From: Petrolisthes cinctipes
Taxonomy: Eukaryota; Arthropoda; Malacostraca; Decapoda; Porcellanidae
NCBI GenBank assembly: GCA_033782935.1
Contig: JAWQEG010000166.1
Span: forward strand, 958,001-1,022,000
Direction of reading: 5' to 3'
DNA length: 64,000 nucleotides
Shown here: in pieces, positions 26,542 to 41,110 of the stretch
Position numbering within the stretch: the stretch's first letter is position 1
Layout of the letters: each line of letters opens with the position of its first letter
Made by a program: the position numbers and the translations under genes
Notes under the pieces: model-generated
Database searches by the model: none
Told to the model about the DNA's origin: nothing
What the model saw: only the letters and a program-made list of their open reading frames with translations

Positions 26542-29351
26542 TACTCTAACACGGAGTAGGCATGTACAGATCGCTTCTGGGACCTAAAAATATCGAATTT
26601 TCGGGTGTTTAGACCCTGAATTTGAGATAAAAACGGGTATTGAAGATGCATGCACATATCGACTTTTTGTACCTAAAATATCGATTTTGAGCTTGTTTTG
26701 GGTCTGAATCTTGAAAACATTCTAGCAAGGACTAGACATGTACATATCGCTTCTGGGACCCAAAAATCTCGAATTTTCGGGTGTTTTGAGCCTGAATTTG
26801 AGATATTAATGGGTACAGAACATGCATGCACATATCGACTTTGGGCACCGAAAATATCGATTTTGAGCATGTTTTGTGCCTGTATTTTGAAAATACTCTT
26901 ACACGGAGTAGGCATGTACGGATCGCTTCTTGGACCCAAAAATATCGAATTTTCAGGGGTTTTGAGCCTGAATTTGATATATAAACGGGTACAGAAGATG
27001 CATGCACATATCGATTTTGGGCACCCAAAATATCGATTTTGATCATGTTTTGGGCCTGTTTTTTTTAAATACTCTAACACGGAGTAGGCATCTACAGATC
27101 GCTTCTGGGACCCAAAAACATCGAACTTTCGGGTGTTATGAGCTTGAATTTGATATATAAACGGGTACAGAAGATGCATGCACATATCGACTTTGGAAAC
27201 CTAAAATATCTATTTTTAGCACGATTAAAGCCTATATTTTGAAAAATTTCTAGCACTGTGTAGGCATGTACAGATCGCTTCTGGGACTAAAAAATATCGA
27301 ATTTTCGGGTGTTTTGAGCCAGAATTTGGGATATAAACGGGTACAGAAGATGCATACACATATCGACTTTAGGCACATAAAATATCGATTTTCAGCATGT
27401 TTTTGGTTTGTATTTTGAAAATATTCTAGCACTGAGTAGGCAGGTACAGATCGCTACTAGGACCCAAAAATATCGAATATTCGGGTGTTTTGAGCCTGAA
27501 TTTGAGATATAAACGGGTACAGATGATGAATGCACATATTGACTTTGGCCACCTAAAATATCGATTTTCAACATGTTTTGGACCTGTATTTTTAAAATAC
27601 TCTAACACGGAGTAGGCATGTACAGATCGCTTCTGGGACCATAAAAAATAAAATTTTCGGTTGTTTTAAGCTTAAATTTGTGATATAAACGGGTAGAGAA
27701 GATGCATGCACATTTCGACTTTGGACACCTAAAATATCTAATTTTAGCACGATTTGAACCTATATTTTGAAAAAATTCTAGCACTCAGTAGGCATGTACA
27801 GATCGCTTCTGTGACCCAAAAACATCGAATTTTCGGGTGTTTTGAGCCTGAATTTGAGATGTAAACGTGTACTGAAGATGCATGCACATATCGACTTTTT
27901 GCACCTAAAATATCGATTTTGACCATGTTTTGGGTCTGTATCTTGAAAACATTCTAGCAAGAAGTAGGCATGTACTGATCGCTTCTGAGACCCCCCAAAA
28001 AAAAGGAATTTTCGGGTGTTATGAGCCTGAATTCGATATATAAACGGGTACAGATGATGCATGCACATATCGACTTTGTGCCTCCAAAATATCGATTTTT
28101 AGCATATTTTGGGCCTATATTTTTGAGAATATTCTAGCACTGAGTAGGCATGTACAGATCGCTTCTTGGACCCAAATATATCGAATTTTCGGGTGTTATG
28201 AGCCTGAATTCGGTATATAAACGGGTACAGATGATGCATGCATATATCAACTTTGGGCACCCAAAATATCGATTTTTAGCATGTTTTGGGTCTGTATTTT
28301 GAAAATACTCTAACACGGAGTAGGCATGTACAGATCGCTTCTGGGACCTAAGAATATCGAATTTTCGGGTGTTTTGAGCCTGAATTTGAGATATAAACGG
28401 GTATTGAAGATGCATGCACATATCGACTTTTTGCACCTAAAATATCGATTTTGAGCATGTTTTGGGTCTGTATCTTGAAAACATTCTAGCAAGGAGTAGG
28501 CATGTACAGATCGCTTCTGGGACCCAAAAATCTCGAATTTTCGGGTGTTTTGAGCCTGAATTTGAGATATAAATGGGTACAGAACATGCATGCACATATC
28601 GACTTTGGGCACCGAAAATATCGATTTTGAGCATGTTTTGGGCCTGTATTTTGAAAATACTCTTACACGGAGTAGGCATGTACGGATCGCTTCTTGGACC
28701 CAGAAATATCGAATTTTCAGGGGTTTTGAGCCTGAATTTGATATATAAACGGGTACAGAAGATGCATGCACATATCGATTTTGGGCACCCAAAATATCGA
28801 TTTTGATAATGTTTTGGTCCTGTTTTCTTTAAATACTCTAACACGGAGTAGGCATGTACAGATCGCTTCTGGGACCCAAAAACATCGAACTTTCGGGTGT
28901 TATGAGCCTGAATTTGATATATAAACGGGTACAGAAGATGCATGCACATATCGGCTTTGGAAACCTAAAATATCTATTTTTAGCACGATTTGAGCCTATA
29001 TTTTGAGAAAATTCTAGCACTGTGTAGGCATGTACAGATCGCTTCTGCGACTAAAAAATATCGAATTTTCGGGTGTTTTGAGCCTGAATTTGGGATATAA
29101 ACGGGTACAGAAGATGCATACACATATCGACTTTAGGCACATAAAATATCGATTTTCAGCATGTTTTAGGCCTGTATCTTGAAAATATTCTAGCACTGAG
29201 TAGGCAGGTACAGATCGCTACTAGGACCCAAAAATATCGAATATTCGGGTGTTTTGAGCCTAAATTTGAGATATAAACGGGTACAGAAGATGAATGCACA
29301 TATTAACTTTGGCCACCTAAAATATCTATTTTTAGCACGATTTGAACCTAT
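24412..29351. repeat. 4,940-bp unit (28 monomers), copy 1
   Basis: From 24412 the sequence recurs at 29352 with offset 4,940 bp, carrying the same rare monomers (TTGGGTTAAAAAACTTG near 25207/30147; TTTACTTTAGGCACCTAAATT near 25774/30714, truncated here to a landmark). It overlaps the second half of the 3,715-bp duplication. Within it, about 26540-27530 and 28305-29290 are diverged copies of each other at an offset of 1,764 bp (10 monomers), so the unit has an internal older duplication. Confidence 0.8.
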
Positions 29352-32300
29352 ATTTTGAAAATTTTCTAGCACTGAGTAGGCATGTACAGATCGCTTTTGG
29401 GACTCAAAGATATCGAATTTTCGGTTATTTTGAGCCTGAATTTGGGATATAAACGGGTACAAAATATTCATAAACATATTGACTTTGGCCACCTAAAATA
29501 TCGATTTTCAGCATGTTTTGGGCCTGTTTTTTTAAAATACTCTAACACTGAGTAGGCATGTACATATCGCTTCTGGGACCCAAAAATATCGAATTTTCGG
29601 GTGTTTTGAGCCTGAATTTGAGATATTAATGGGTACAGAACATGCATGCACATATCGACTTTGGGCACCGAAAATATCGATTTTAAGCATGTTTTGGGCC
29701 TGTATTTTGAAAATACTCTTACATGGAGTAGGCATGTACGGATCGCTTCTTGGACCCAAAAATATCGAATTTTCAGGGGTTTTGAGCCTGAATTTGATAT
29801 ATAAACGGGTACAGAAGATGCATGCACATATCGACTTTGGAAACCTAAAATATCTATTTTTAGCACGATTAAAGCTTATATTTTGAAAAAATTCTAGCAC
29901 TGTGTAGGCATGTACAGATCGCTTCTGGGACTAAAAACTATCGAATTTTCGGGTGTTTTGAGCCTGAATTTGGTTTATAAACGGGTACAGAAGATACATT
30001 CACATATTGACTGTGGGCACCTAAAATATCGATTTTCGGCATGTTTTGGGCCTTAATTTTGAAAATTTTCGGGCACTGAGTAGGCATGTACATTTTCCTT
30101 CTTGGACCCAAAAATATGAAATTTTCTGGTGTTTTGAGCCTGAATTTGGGTTAAAAAACTTGTACAGAAGATGCATACACATATTGACATTGGGCACCAA
30201 AAATATCGATTTTCAGCATGTTTTAGGCCTATATTTTGAAAATATTCTAGCACTGAGGAGGCATGTACAAATCGCTTATGGGACTCAAAGATATCGAATT
30301 TTCGTTTTTTTTTTTAGCCTGAATTTGGGATATAAACGGGTACAAAATATTCATAAACATATTGACTTTGGCCACCTAAAATATCGATTTTCAGCATGTT
30401 TTGGGCCTGTTTTTTTAAAATACTCTAACACTGAGTAGGCATGTACAGATCGCTTCTGGGACCCAAAAATATCGAATTTTCGGGTGTTTTGAGACTGAAT
30501 TTGAGATATAAACGGGTACAGAACATGCATGCACATATCGACTTTGAGCACCCAAAATATCGATTTTTAGCACTTTTTGGGCCTATATTTTGAAAATATT
30601 CTAGCACTAAGTAGGCATGTACAGATCGCTTGTTGGACCCAAAAATATCGAATTTTCGGGTATTTTAAGCCAGAATTTGGGATATAAACGAGTACAGAAG
30701 ATGCATACACATATTTACTTTAGGCACCTAAATTATCGATTTTCAGCATGTTTTGGACCTTTATTTTGAAAATACTCTAACACGGAGTAGGCATGTACAG
30801 ATCGCTTCTGGGACCCAAAAATATCAAATTTTCTTTCGTTTTGAGCCTGAATTTGGGTTATAAACGGGTACAGAAGATGCATACACATATTGACTTTGGG
30901 CACCTAAAATATCGATTTTAAGCAGGTTTTGGGCCTATAGTTTGAAAATATTCTAGCACTGAGTAGGCATGTACAGATCGCTTCTGTGACCTAAAAACAT
31001 CGAATTTTCGGGTGTTTTGAGCCTGAATTTGAGATATAAACGTGTACTGAAGATGCATGCACATAACGACTTTTTGCACCTAAAATATCGATTTTGACGA
31101 TGTTTTGGGTCTGTATCTTGAAAACATTCAAGCAAGAAGTAGGCATGTACAGATCGCTTCTGGGACCCAAAAAAAAACAAAGAATTTTCGGGTGTTATGA
31201 GCCTGAATTCGATATATAAACGGGTACAGATGATGCATGCACATATCGACTTTGGGCCTCCAAAATATCGATTTTTAGCATATTTTCGGCCTATATTATT
31301 GATAAAATTCTAGCACTGAGTAGGCATGTACAGATCGCTTCTTGGACACAAAAATATCGAATTTTCGGGTGTTATGAGCCTGAATTCGGTATATAAACGG
31401 GTACAGATGATGCATGCACATATCGACTCTGGGCACCCAAAATATCGATTTTTAGCATGTTTTGGGCCTGTATTTTGAAAATACTCTAACACGGAGTAGG
31501 CATGTACAGATCGCTTCTGGGACCTAAAAATATCGAATTTTCGGGTGTTTAGACCCTGAATTTGAGATAAAAACGGGTATTGAAGATGCATGCACATATC
31601 GACTTTTTGTACCTAAAATATCGATTTTGAGCTTGTTTTGGGTCTGAATCTTGAAAACATTCTAGCAAGGACTAGACATGTACATATCGCTTCTGGGACC
31701 CAAAAATCTCGAATTTTCGGGTGTTTTGAGCCTGAATTTGAGATATTAATGGGTACAGAACATGCATGCACATATCGACTTTGGGCACCGAAAATATCGA
31801 TTTTGATCATGTTTTGGGCCTGTTTTTTTTAAATACTCTAACACGGAGTAGGCATGTACAGATCGCTTCTGGGACCCAAAAACATCGAACTTTCGGGTGT
31901 TATGAGCCTGAATTTGATATATAAACGGGTACAGAAGATGCATGCACATATCGACTTTGGAAACCTAAAATATCTATTTTTAGCACGATTAAAGCCTATA
32001 TTTTGAAAAATTTCTAGCACTGTGTAGGCATGTACAGATCGCTTCTGGGACTAAAAAATATCGAATTTTCGGGTGTTTTGAGCCAGAATTTGGGATATAA
32101 ACGGGTACAGAAGATGCATACACATATCGACTTTAGGCACATAAAATATCGATTTTCAGCATGTTTTTGGTTTGTATTTTGAAAATATTCTAGCACTGAG
32201 TAGGCAGGTACAGATCGCTACTAGGACCCAAAAATATCGAATATTCGGGTGTTTTGAGCCTGAATTTGAGATATAAACGGGTACAGATGATGAATGCACA

Positions 32301-33004
32301 TATTGACTTTGGCCACCTAAAATATCGATTTTCAACATGTTTTGGACCTGTATTTTTAAAATACTCTAACACGGAGTAGGCATGTACAGATCGCTTCTGG
32401 GACCATAAAAAATAAAATTTTCGGTTGTTTTAAGCTTGAATTTGTGATATAAACGGGTAGAGAAGATGCATGCACATTTCGACTTTGGACACCTAAAATA
32501 TCGAATTTTAGCACGATTTGAACCTATATTTTGAAAAAATTCTAGCACTCAGTAGGCATGTACAGATCGCTTCTGTGACCCAAAAACATCGAATTTTCGG
32601 GTGTTTTGAGCCTGAATTTGATATGTAAACGTGTACTGAAGATGCATGCACATATCGACTTTTTGCACCTAAAATATCGATTTTGACCATGTTTTGGGTC
32701 TGTATCTTAAAAACATTCTAGCAAGAAGTAGGCATGTACTGATCGCTTCTGAGACCCCCCAAAAAAAAGGAATTTTCGGGTGTTATGAGCCTGAATTCGA
32801 TATATAAACGGGTACAGATGATGCATGCACATATCGACTTTGGGCCTCCAAAATATCGATTTTTAGCATATTTTGGGCCTATATTTTTGAGAATATTCTA
32901 GCACTGAGTAGGCATGTACAGATCGCTTCTTGGACCCAAATATATCGAATTTTCGGGTGTTATGAGCCTGAATTCGGTATATAAACGGGTACAGATGATG
33001 CATG
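29352..33004. repeat. 4,940-bp unit, copy 2 (partial, one monomer lost)
   Basis: Matches 24412-28240. The offset is 4,940 bp up to about 31800 and 4,764 bp afterwards, so one 176-bp monomer has been removed near 31800. There the CACCGAAAATATCGATTTTG of one monomer continues directly into ATCATGTTTTGGGCC of the next-but-one. Similarity to copy 1 ends at 33004 (GATGATGCATG, then different bases). Confidence 0.8.
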
Positions 33005-33439
33005 AACATATTGACTTTGGCCACCTAAAATATCTTTTTTTAGCACGATTTGAACCTATATTTTGAAAAAATTCTAGCACTGAGTAGGCATGTACAGATC
33101 GTTTCTGGGACCCAAAAATATCGAATTTTCGGGTGGTTTGAGCCTGAATTTCAGATATAAACGGGTACTAAAGATGCATGCACACATCGACTTTTTGCAC
33201 CTAAAATATCGATTTTGACCATGTTTTGGGTCTGTATATTGAAAATATTCTTGCAAGGAGTAGGCATGTTCAGATTGCTTGTGGGACCCCCAAAAAACGA
33301 ATTTTCGTGTGTTTTGAGCCTGAATTTGAGATATAAACGGGTACAGAACATGCATGCACATATCGACTTTGGGCACCCAAAATATCGATTTTTAGCATGT
33401 TTTGGGCCTATATTTTGAAAATATTCTAGCACTGAGTAG

Positions 33440-33500
33440 GCACGTACAGATCGCTTCTTGTACCAAAAATATCGATTTTGGGTTATAAATGGGTACAGAA
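33440..33500. repeat. Truncated monomer (about 23-bp internal deletion)
   Basis: Near 33475-33485 the sequence runs AATATCGATTTTGGGTTATAA. Neighbouring monomers have CGAATTTTCGGG, TGTTTTGAGCCTGAATTTG and GGTTATAA in succession. The missing block lies between two T-rich strings of the form ATTTTGGG/AATTTGGG, suggesting a microhomology-mediated deletion or slippage. Confidence 0.7.
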
Positions 33501-36500
33501 GATGCATACACATATTGACTTTGGGCACCTAAAATATCGAATTTTTAGCGTATTTTGGGCCTATATTTTAAAAATATTCTAGCACTGAGTAGGCATGTAC
33601 ACATCGCTTCTGTGACCCAAAAACATCGAATTTTCAGGTGTTTTGAGCCTGAATTTAAGATATAAGCGGGTACTGAAGATGCATGCACATATCGACTTTT
33701 TGCACCTAAAATATCGATTTTGACCTTGTTTTGGGTCTGTATCTTGAAAACATTCTAGCAAGAGGTAGGCATGTACAGATCGCTTCTGGGACCCGAAAAA
33801 AAAACGATTTTTCGGGTGTTTTGAGCCTGAATTCGATATATAAACGGGTACAGATGATGCATCCACATATCGACTTTGGGCACCCAAAATATCGATTTTT
33901 AGCATGTTTTTGGTCTATATTTTGAAAATATTCTAGCACTGAGTAGGCATGTACAGATCGCTTTTGGAACCTAAAAATATTGAATTATCGGAAGTTCTGA
34001 GCCTGAATTTGGGATATAAACGGGTACAGAAGATGCATGGACGTATGGACTTTGGGCCTCCAAAATATCGATTTTTATCATGTTTTGGGCATATATTTTT
34101 GAGAATATTCTAGCACTAAGTAGGCATGTACATATCGCTTCTTTAACCCAAAAAATATCGAATTTTCGGGTGTTTTAAGCCTAAATTTGGGATATAAACG
34201 GGTACAGAAGATGCATACACATATCGACTATAGGCACCTAAAATATCGATATTCAGCATGTTTTGAGTCTGTATCTTGAAAACATTCTAGCAAGGAGTAG
34301 GCATGTACAGATCGCTTCTGGGACCCAAAATTCTCGAATTTTCGGGTGTTTTGAGCCTAAATTTGAGATATCAACGGGTACAGAACATGCATGCACATAT
34401 CGACTTTGGGCACCGAAAATATCGATTTTGAGTATGTTTTGGGCCTGTATTTTTAAAATACTCTAACACGGATTAGGCATGTACAGATCGCTTCTGGGAC
34501 CCTAAAAAATAAAAATTTCGGTTATTTTGAATCTGAATTTGAGATATAAACGGGTAGAGAAGATGCATGCACATATCAACATTGGACACCTAAAATATCG
34601 ATTTTTAGCACGATTTGAACCTATATTTTGAAAAAATTCTAGCACTGAGTAGGCATGTACAGATCGCTTCTGGGACTCAAAAATATAGAATTTTCCGGTG
34701 TTTTGAGCCTGAATCTGGGATATAAACGGGTACAGAAGATTCATGCACATATCGACTTTGGACACCTAAAATATCGATTTTTAGCACGATTTGAACCTAT
34801 ATTTAAAAAAAATTCTAGCACTGAGTAGGCATTTACAGATTGCTTGTGCGACCCAAAAATATCGAATTTTCGGGTGTTTTGAACCTGAATTTGGGATATA
34901 AACGGATACAGAAGATGCATATACATATCGACTTTGGGCACCTAAAATATTGATTTTCAGAATGTTTTGGCCATGTATTTTAAAAAAACTCTAACACTAA
35001 GTAGGCACGTACATATTGCTTTTGGGACCCAAAAATATCGAATTTTCGGGTGTTTTGAGCCTGAATTTGAGATATAAACGGGTACAGACGATGCATGCAC
35101 ATATCGACTTTCGGCACCTAAAATATCGATTTTTAGCATGTTTTGGGCATACTTTTTCAAAATATTCTAGCACTGAGTAGGCATGTACAGGTCGCTACTG
35201 GGACCCAAAAATATCGAATATTCGGGTGTTATGAGCCTAAATTTGAGATATAAACGGGTACAGAAGATGCATACACATATTGACTTTGGCCACCTAAAAT
35301 ATCGATTTTCAACATGTTTTGAGCCTGTATTTTTAAATTACTCTAACACGGAGTAGGCATGTACAGATCGCTTCTGAGACCCAAACATATTGAATTTTCG
35401 GGTGTTTTGAGAGTTAATTTGAGATATAAACGGGTTCTGAAGATGCATGCACATATCGACTTTTTGTACCTAAAATATCGATTTTTAGCATGTTTTGGAC
35501 CTATATTTTGAAAATATTCTAACACGGAGAAGGCATATATAGAACGCTTCTAGGACCAAAAAATATCGACTTTTAGTGTGTTTTGAGCCTGAATTTGAGA
35601 TATAAAAGGGTACTGAAGATACATGCACATATCGACTTTAGACACCTAAAATATCGATTTTGAGAATGTTTTGGGTCTGTATCTTGAAAACATTCTAGCA
35701 AGGAGTAGGCATGTACAGATCGCTTGTGGAACTCAAAAATATCAAATTTTTTGGTGTTTTGAGCCTGAATTTGAGTTATAAAAGGATACAGAAGATACAT
35801 ACACATATTGACTTTGGGCACCTAAAATATCGATTTTCAGCATGTTTTGGGTCTTAATTTTGAAAATATTCTAGCACTGAGTAGGCATGTACAGATCGCT
35901 TCTGGGACCCAAAAACATCGAGCTTTCGGGTGTTTTGAGCCTGAATTTGAGATATAAACGGGTACAGAAGATGCATAAACATATTGACTTTGGCCACCTA
36001 AAATATCGATTTTCAACATGTTTTGGGCCTGTATTTTGAAAATACTCTAACACGGAGTAGGCATGTACAGATCGGTTTTGGGACCCAAAAATATCAAATT
36101 TTCGGGTGTTTTGAGCCTGAATTTGGGATATAAACGGGTACAGAATATGCATACACATATCGACTTTTTGCATCTAAAATATAGATTTTTAGCATGTTTT
36201 AGGCTTATATTTTGAAAATACTCTAGCACTGAGTAGGCATGTACAGATCGCTTCTGGGACCCAAAAATAGTGAATTTTCATGTGATTTGAGCCTGAATTT
36301 GGGATATAAACGGGTACAGAAGATGCATACACATATCGACTTTGGGCACATAAAATATCTATTTTTTGCATGTTTTTGGCTTATATTTTGAAAATATTCT
36401 AGCACTGAGTAGGCATGTACATATCGCTTCTGGGACCCAAAAATATTGAATTTTCGGGTGTTTTGAGCCTGAATTTGAGATATAAACGGGTACAGAACAT

Positions 36501-39500
36501 GCATGCACATATCGACTTTGGGCACCGAAAATATTGATTTTGAGCATGTTTTGGGCCTGTATTTTGAAAATACTCCTACACGGATTAGGTATGTACAGAT
36601 CGCTTCTGGGACCCAAAAATATCAAATTTTCGGGTGTTTTGAGCCTGAATTTTTGTTATAAACGGGTACAGAAGATGCATACACATATTGACTTTGGCCA
36701 CCTAAAATATCGATTTTCAACATGTTTTGGGCCTGTATTTTGAAAATACTCTAACACGGAGTAGGCATGTACAGATCGCTTCTGGGACCCAAAAATATTA
36801 AATTTTCGGGTGTTTTGAGCATGAATTTGGGATATAAACGGATACAGAAGATGAATACACATATCGACTTTAGGCACAAAAAATATCGATTTTCAGCATG
36901 TTTTGGGCCTGTATTTTGAAAATACTCTTACACGGAGTAGACATGTACAGATTGCTTTTGGGACCCAAAAATATCAAATTTTCGGGTGTTTTGAGCCTGA
37001 ATTTGGGTTATAACCGTGTACAGAAGATGCATGCACATATCGACTTTTTGCATCTAAAATATAGATTTTTAGCATGTTTTGGGCTTATATTTTCAAAATT
37101 TTCTAGCACTGAGTAGGCATGTAGAGATCGCTTCTGGGACCCAAAAATAGTAAATTTTCAGGTGTTTTAAGCCTGAATTTGTGATATAAACGGATACATA
37201 AGATGCATACACATATTGACTTTGGCCACCTATAATATCGATTTTCAACATGTTTTGGGCCTGTATTTTTAAAATACTCTAACACGGAGTAGACATGTAC
37301 AGATCGCTTCTGGGACCTAAAATTATCGAATTTTCGGGTGTTTTGAGCCTGAATTTGGGATATAAACGGGTACAGAAGATGCATATACATATCGACTTAG
37401 GGCACCTAAAATATTGATTTTCAGCATGTTTTTGGCCTGCATTTTGAAAAAACTCTAACACGGAGTAGGCATGTACAGATCCCTTCTAGGACCCAAAAAT
37501 ATCGAATTTTCGGGTGTTTTAAGCCTGAATTTTAGATATAAACGGGTACAGAAGATGCATGCACATATCGACTATGGGCACCTAAAATATCGATTTTTAG
37601 CATGTTTTGGGCCTATATTTTCAAAATATTCTAGCACTGAGTAGGCATGTACAGATCGCTTCTGGGACCCAAAAACATCTTTTTTTCGTGTGTTTTGAGC
37701 CTTAATTTGAGATATAAACGGGTTCTGAAGATGCATTCACATATCGACTTTTTGCACCTTAAATATCGATTTTTAGCATGTTTTGGGTCTGTATCTTGAA
37801 AACATTCTAGCAAGGAGTAGGCATGTACAGATCGCTTCTGGGACCCAAAAATATAGAATTTTCGGGTGTTTTGAGCCTGAATTTGATATATAAACGGGTA
37901 CAGAACATGCACACACGTATCGACTTTGGGCACCGAAAATATCGAGTTGGAGCATGTTTTGGGCCTGTATTTTGAAAATACTCATACACGGAGTAGGCAT
38001 GTACAGATCGCTTCTGGGACCCAAAAATATTAAATTTTTTGGTGTTTTGAGCCTGAATTTGAGTTATAAACGGGTACAGAAGATACATACACATATTGAC
38101 TTTGGATACCTAAAATATTGATTTTCAGGATGTTTTGGGCCTTAATTTTGAAAATATTCTAGCACTGCGTAGGAATGTACAGATCGCTTCTAAAACCCAA
38201 AAACATCGAATTTTCGGGTGTTTTGAGCCTGAATTTGAGATATAAACGGGTATTGAAGATTCATGCACATATCGACTTTTTGCACCTAAAATATCGATTT
38301 TTAGCATGTTTTGGACCTATATTTTGAAAATATTCTAAGACGGAGAAAGTAGGCACAGATCGCTTCTGGAACCCAGAAATATCGAATTTTCGGGTGTTTT
38401 GAGCCAGAATTTGAGATATAAACGGGTACTGAGGATGCATGCACATATCGACTTTAGACACATAAAATATCGATTTTGAGAATGTTTAGGGTCTGTATCT
38501 TGAAAACATGCTAGCAAGAAGTAGTCATGTACAGATCGCATCTGGGACCCAAAAATATCGAATTTTCGGGTGTTTTGAGCCTGAATTTGAGATATAAACG
38601 GGTACAGAACATGCATGCACATATCGAGTTTGGGCACCGAAAATATCGATTTTTAACATGTTTTGGGTCTGTATTTTGCAAATACTCTTACACGGAGTAG
38701 GCATGTACAGATCGCTTCTGGGAAATAAAAACATCGAATTTTCGGGTGTTTTGAGCCTGAATTTGAGATATAAATTGTTACAGAACATACACGCACATAT
38801 CGACTTTGGGCACCAAAAATATCGAGTTTGAGCATGTTTTGGGCCTGTATTTTGAAAATACTCATACACGGAGTAGGTATGTACAGATCGCTTCTGGGAC
38901 CCAAAAATATCGAATTTTCGAATTTTTGGGTGTTTTGAGCCTGAATTTGAGATATAGACGAGTACAGAAGATGCATGCACATATCGACTTTGGGCACCTA
39001 AAATATCGATTTTTAGCATGTTTTGGGCCTATAATTTTAAAATATTCTAGCACTGAGTAGGCATGTTCAGATCGCTACTAGGACCCAAAAATATCGAATA
39101 TTCGGGTGTTTAGAGCATAAATTTGGGATATAAACGGGTACAGAAGATGCATGCACATATCGACTATAAACATCTAAAATATCGATTTTTAGCATGTTTT
39201 GGACCTATATTTTGAAAATATTCTAACACGGAGAAGGCATGTACAGATCGTTTCTGCGACCCAAAAATATCGAATTTTCGGGTGTTTTGAGCCTGAATTT
39301 GAGATATAAACGGGTACTGAAGATGCATGCACATATCGACTTTAGACACATAAAATATGGATTTTGAGCATGTTTTGGGTCTGTATCTTGAAAATATTCT
39401 AGCAAGGAGTAGTCATGTACAGGTCGCATCTGGGACCCAAAAATATCGAATTTTCGGGTGTTTTGAGCCTGAATTTGAGATATAAACGAGTACAGAACAT

Positions 39501-41079
39501 ACATGCACATATCGACTTTGGGCACCGAAAATATCGATTTTGAGCATGTTTTTTGCCTGTATTTTGAAAATACTCTTACACGGAGTAGGCATGTACAGAT
39601 CGCTTCTGGGACCTAAAAATATCGAATTTTCGGGTGTTTTGAGTCTGAATTTGAGATATAAACGGGTATTGAACATTCATGGACATATCGACTTTTTGCA
39701 CCTAAAATATCGATTTTGAGCATGTTTTGGGCCTGTATTTTGAAAATACTCTTACACGGAGTAGGCATGTACTGATCGCTTCTTGGACCTAAAAATATCG
39801 AATTTTCGAATTTTCGGGTGTTTAGAGCCTGAATTTGAGATATAAACGGGTACAGAACATGTATGCACATATCGACTTTGGGCACCGAAAATATCGATTT
39901 TGAGCATGTTTTGGGCCTGTATTTTGAAAATACTCTTACACGGAGTAGGCATGTACAGATCGCTTCTGGGACCTAAAAATATCGAATTTTCGGGTGTTTT
40001 GAGTTTGAATTTGAGATATAAACGGGTATTGAAGATTCATGCACATATCGACTTTTTGCACCTAAAATATCGATTTTGAGCATGTTTTGGGTCTGTATCT
40101 TGAAAACATTCTAGCAAGGAGTAGGCATGTACAGATTGATTCTGGGATCCAAAAATATCGAATTTTCGTGTGTTTTAAGCCTGAATTTGAGATATAAACG
40201 GGTACAGAACATGCATACACATATCGACTTTGGGCACCGAAAATATCGATTTTGAGCATGTTTTGGGCCTGTAATTTGAAAATACTCTTACACGGAGTAG
40301 GCATGTAGAGATCGCTTCTGGGACAAAAAAATATCGAATTTTCGAATTTTCGTGTGTTTTGAGCCTGAATTTGAGATATAAACGGGTACAGAAGATGCAT
40401 GCACATATCGTCTTTGGGCACCGAAAATATCGATTTTTAGCATGTTTTGGGCCTATCTTTTAGAAATATTCTATCACTGAGTAGGCATGTACAGATCGCT
40501 TGTGGGACCCAAAAATATCAAATTTTCTGGTGTTTTGAGCCTGAATTTGGCTTATAAACGGGTACAGAAGATACATACACATATTGACTTTGGGCACCTA
40601 ATATATCGATTTTCAGCATGTCTTGGGCCTTAATTTTGAAAATATTCTAGTACTGAGTAGGCATGTACAGATCGCTTCTAGGACCCAAAAATATTGAATT
40701 TTCGGGTGTTTTGAGCCTTAATTTGAGATATAAACGGGTTCTGAAGATGCATGCACATATCGACTTTGGGCACCGAAAATATCGAGTTTGAGCATGTTTT
40801 GGGCCTGTATTTTGAAAATACTCATACACGGATTAGGCATGTACAGATCGCTTCTGGGACCCAAAAATATTAAATTTATTGGTGTTTTGAGCCTGAATTT
40901 GAGTTATAAACGGGTACCGAAGATACATACACATATTGACTTTGGGCACCTAAAATATTGATTTTCAGCATGTTTTGGGCCTGTATTTTGAAAATATTCT
41001 AGCACTGCGTAGGAATGTACAGATCGCTTCTTAGACACAAAAACATCGAATTTTCGGGTGTTTTGAGCCTGAATTTGAG

Positions 41080-41110
41080 ATACAAACGGGTACATATCGA
41101 CTTTGGGCAC
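41080..41110. repeat. Truncated monomer (about 15-bp internal deletion)
   Basis: The usual ACGGGTACAGAAGATGC followed by ATGCACATATCGAC is shortened to ACGGGTACATATCGAC at about 41086-41101, removing about 15 bp between two ACA strings. A nearby monomer also lacks TG in GGCATACAGATCGC (about 41175). Confidence 0.7.
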
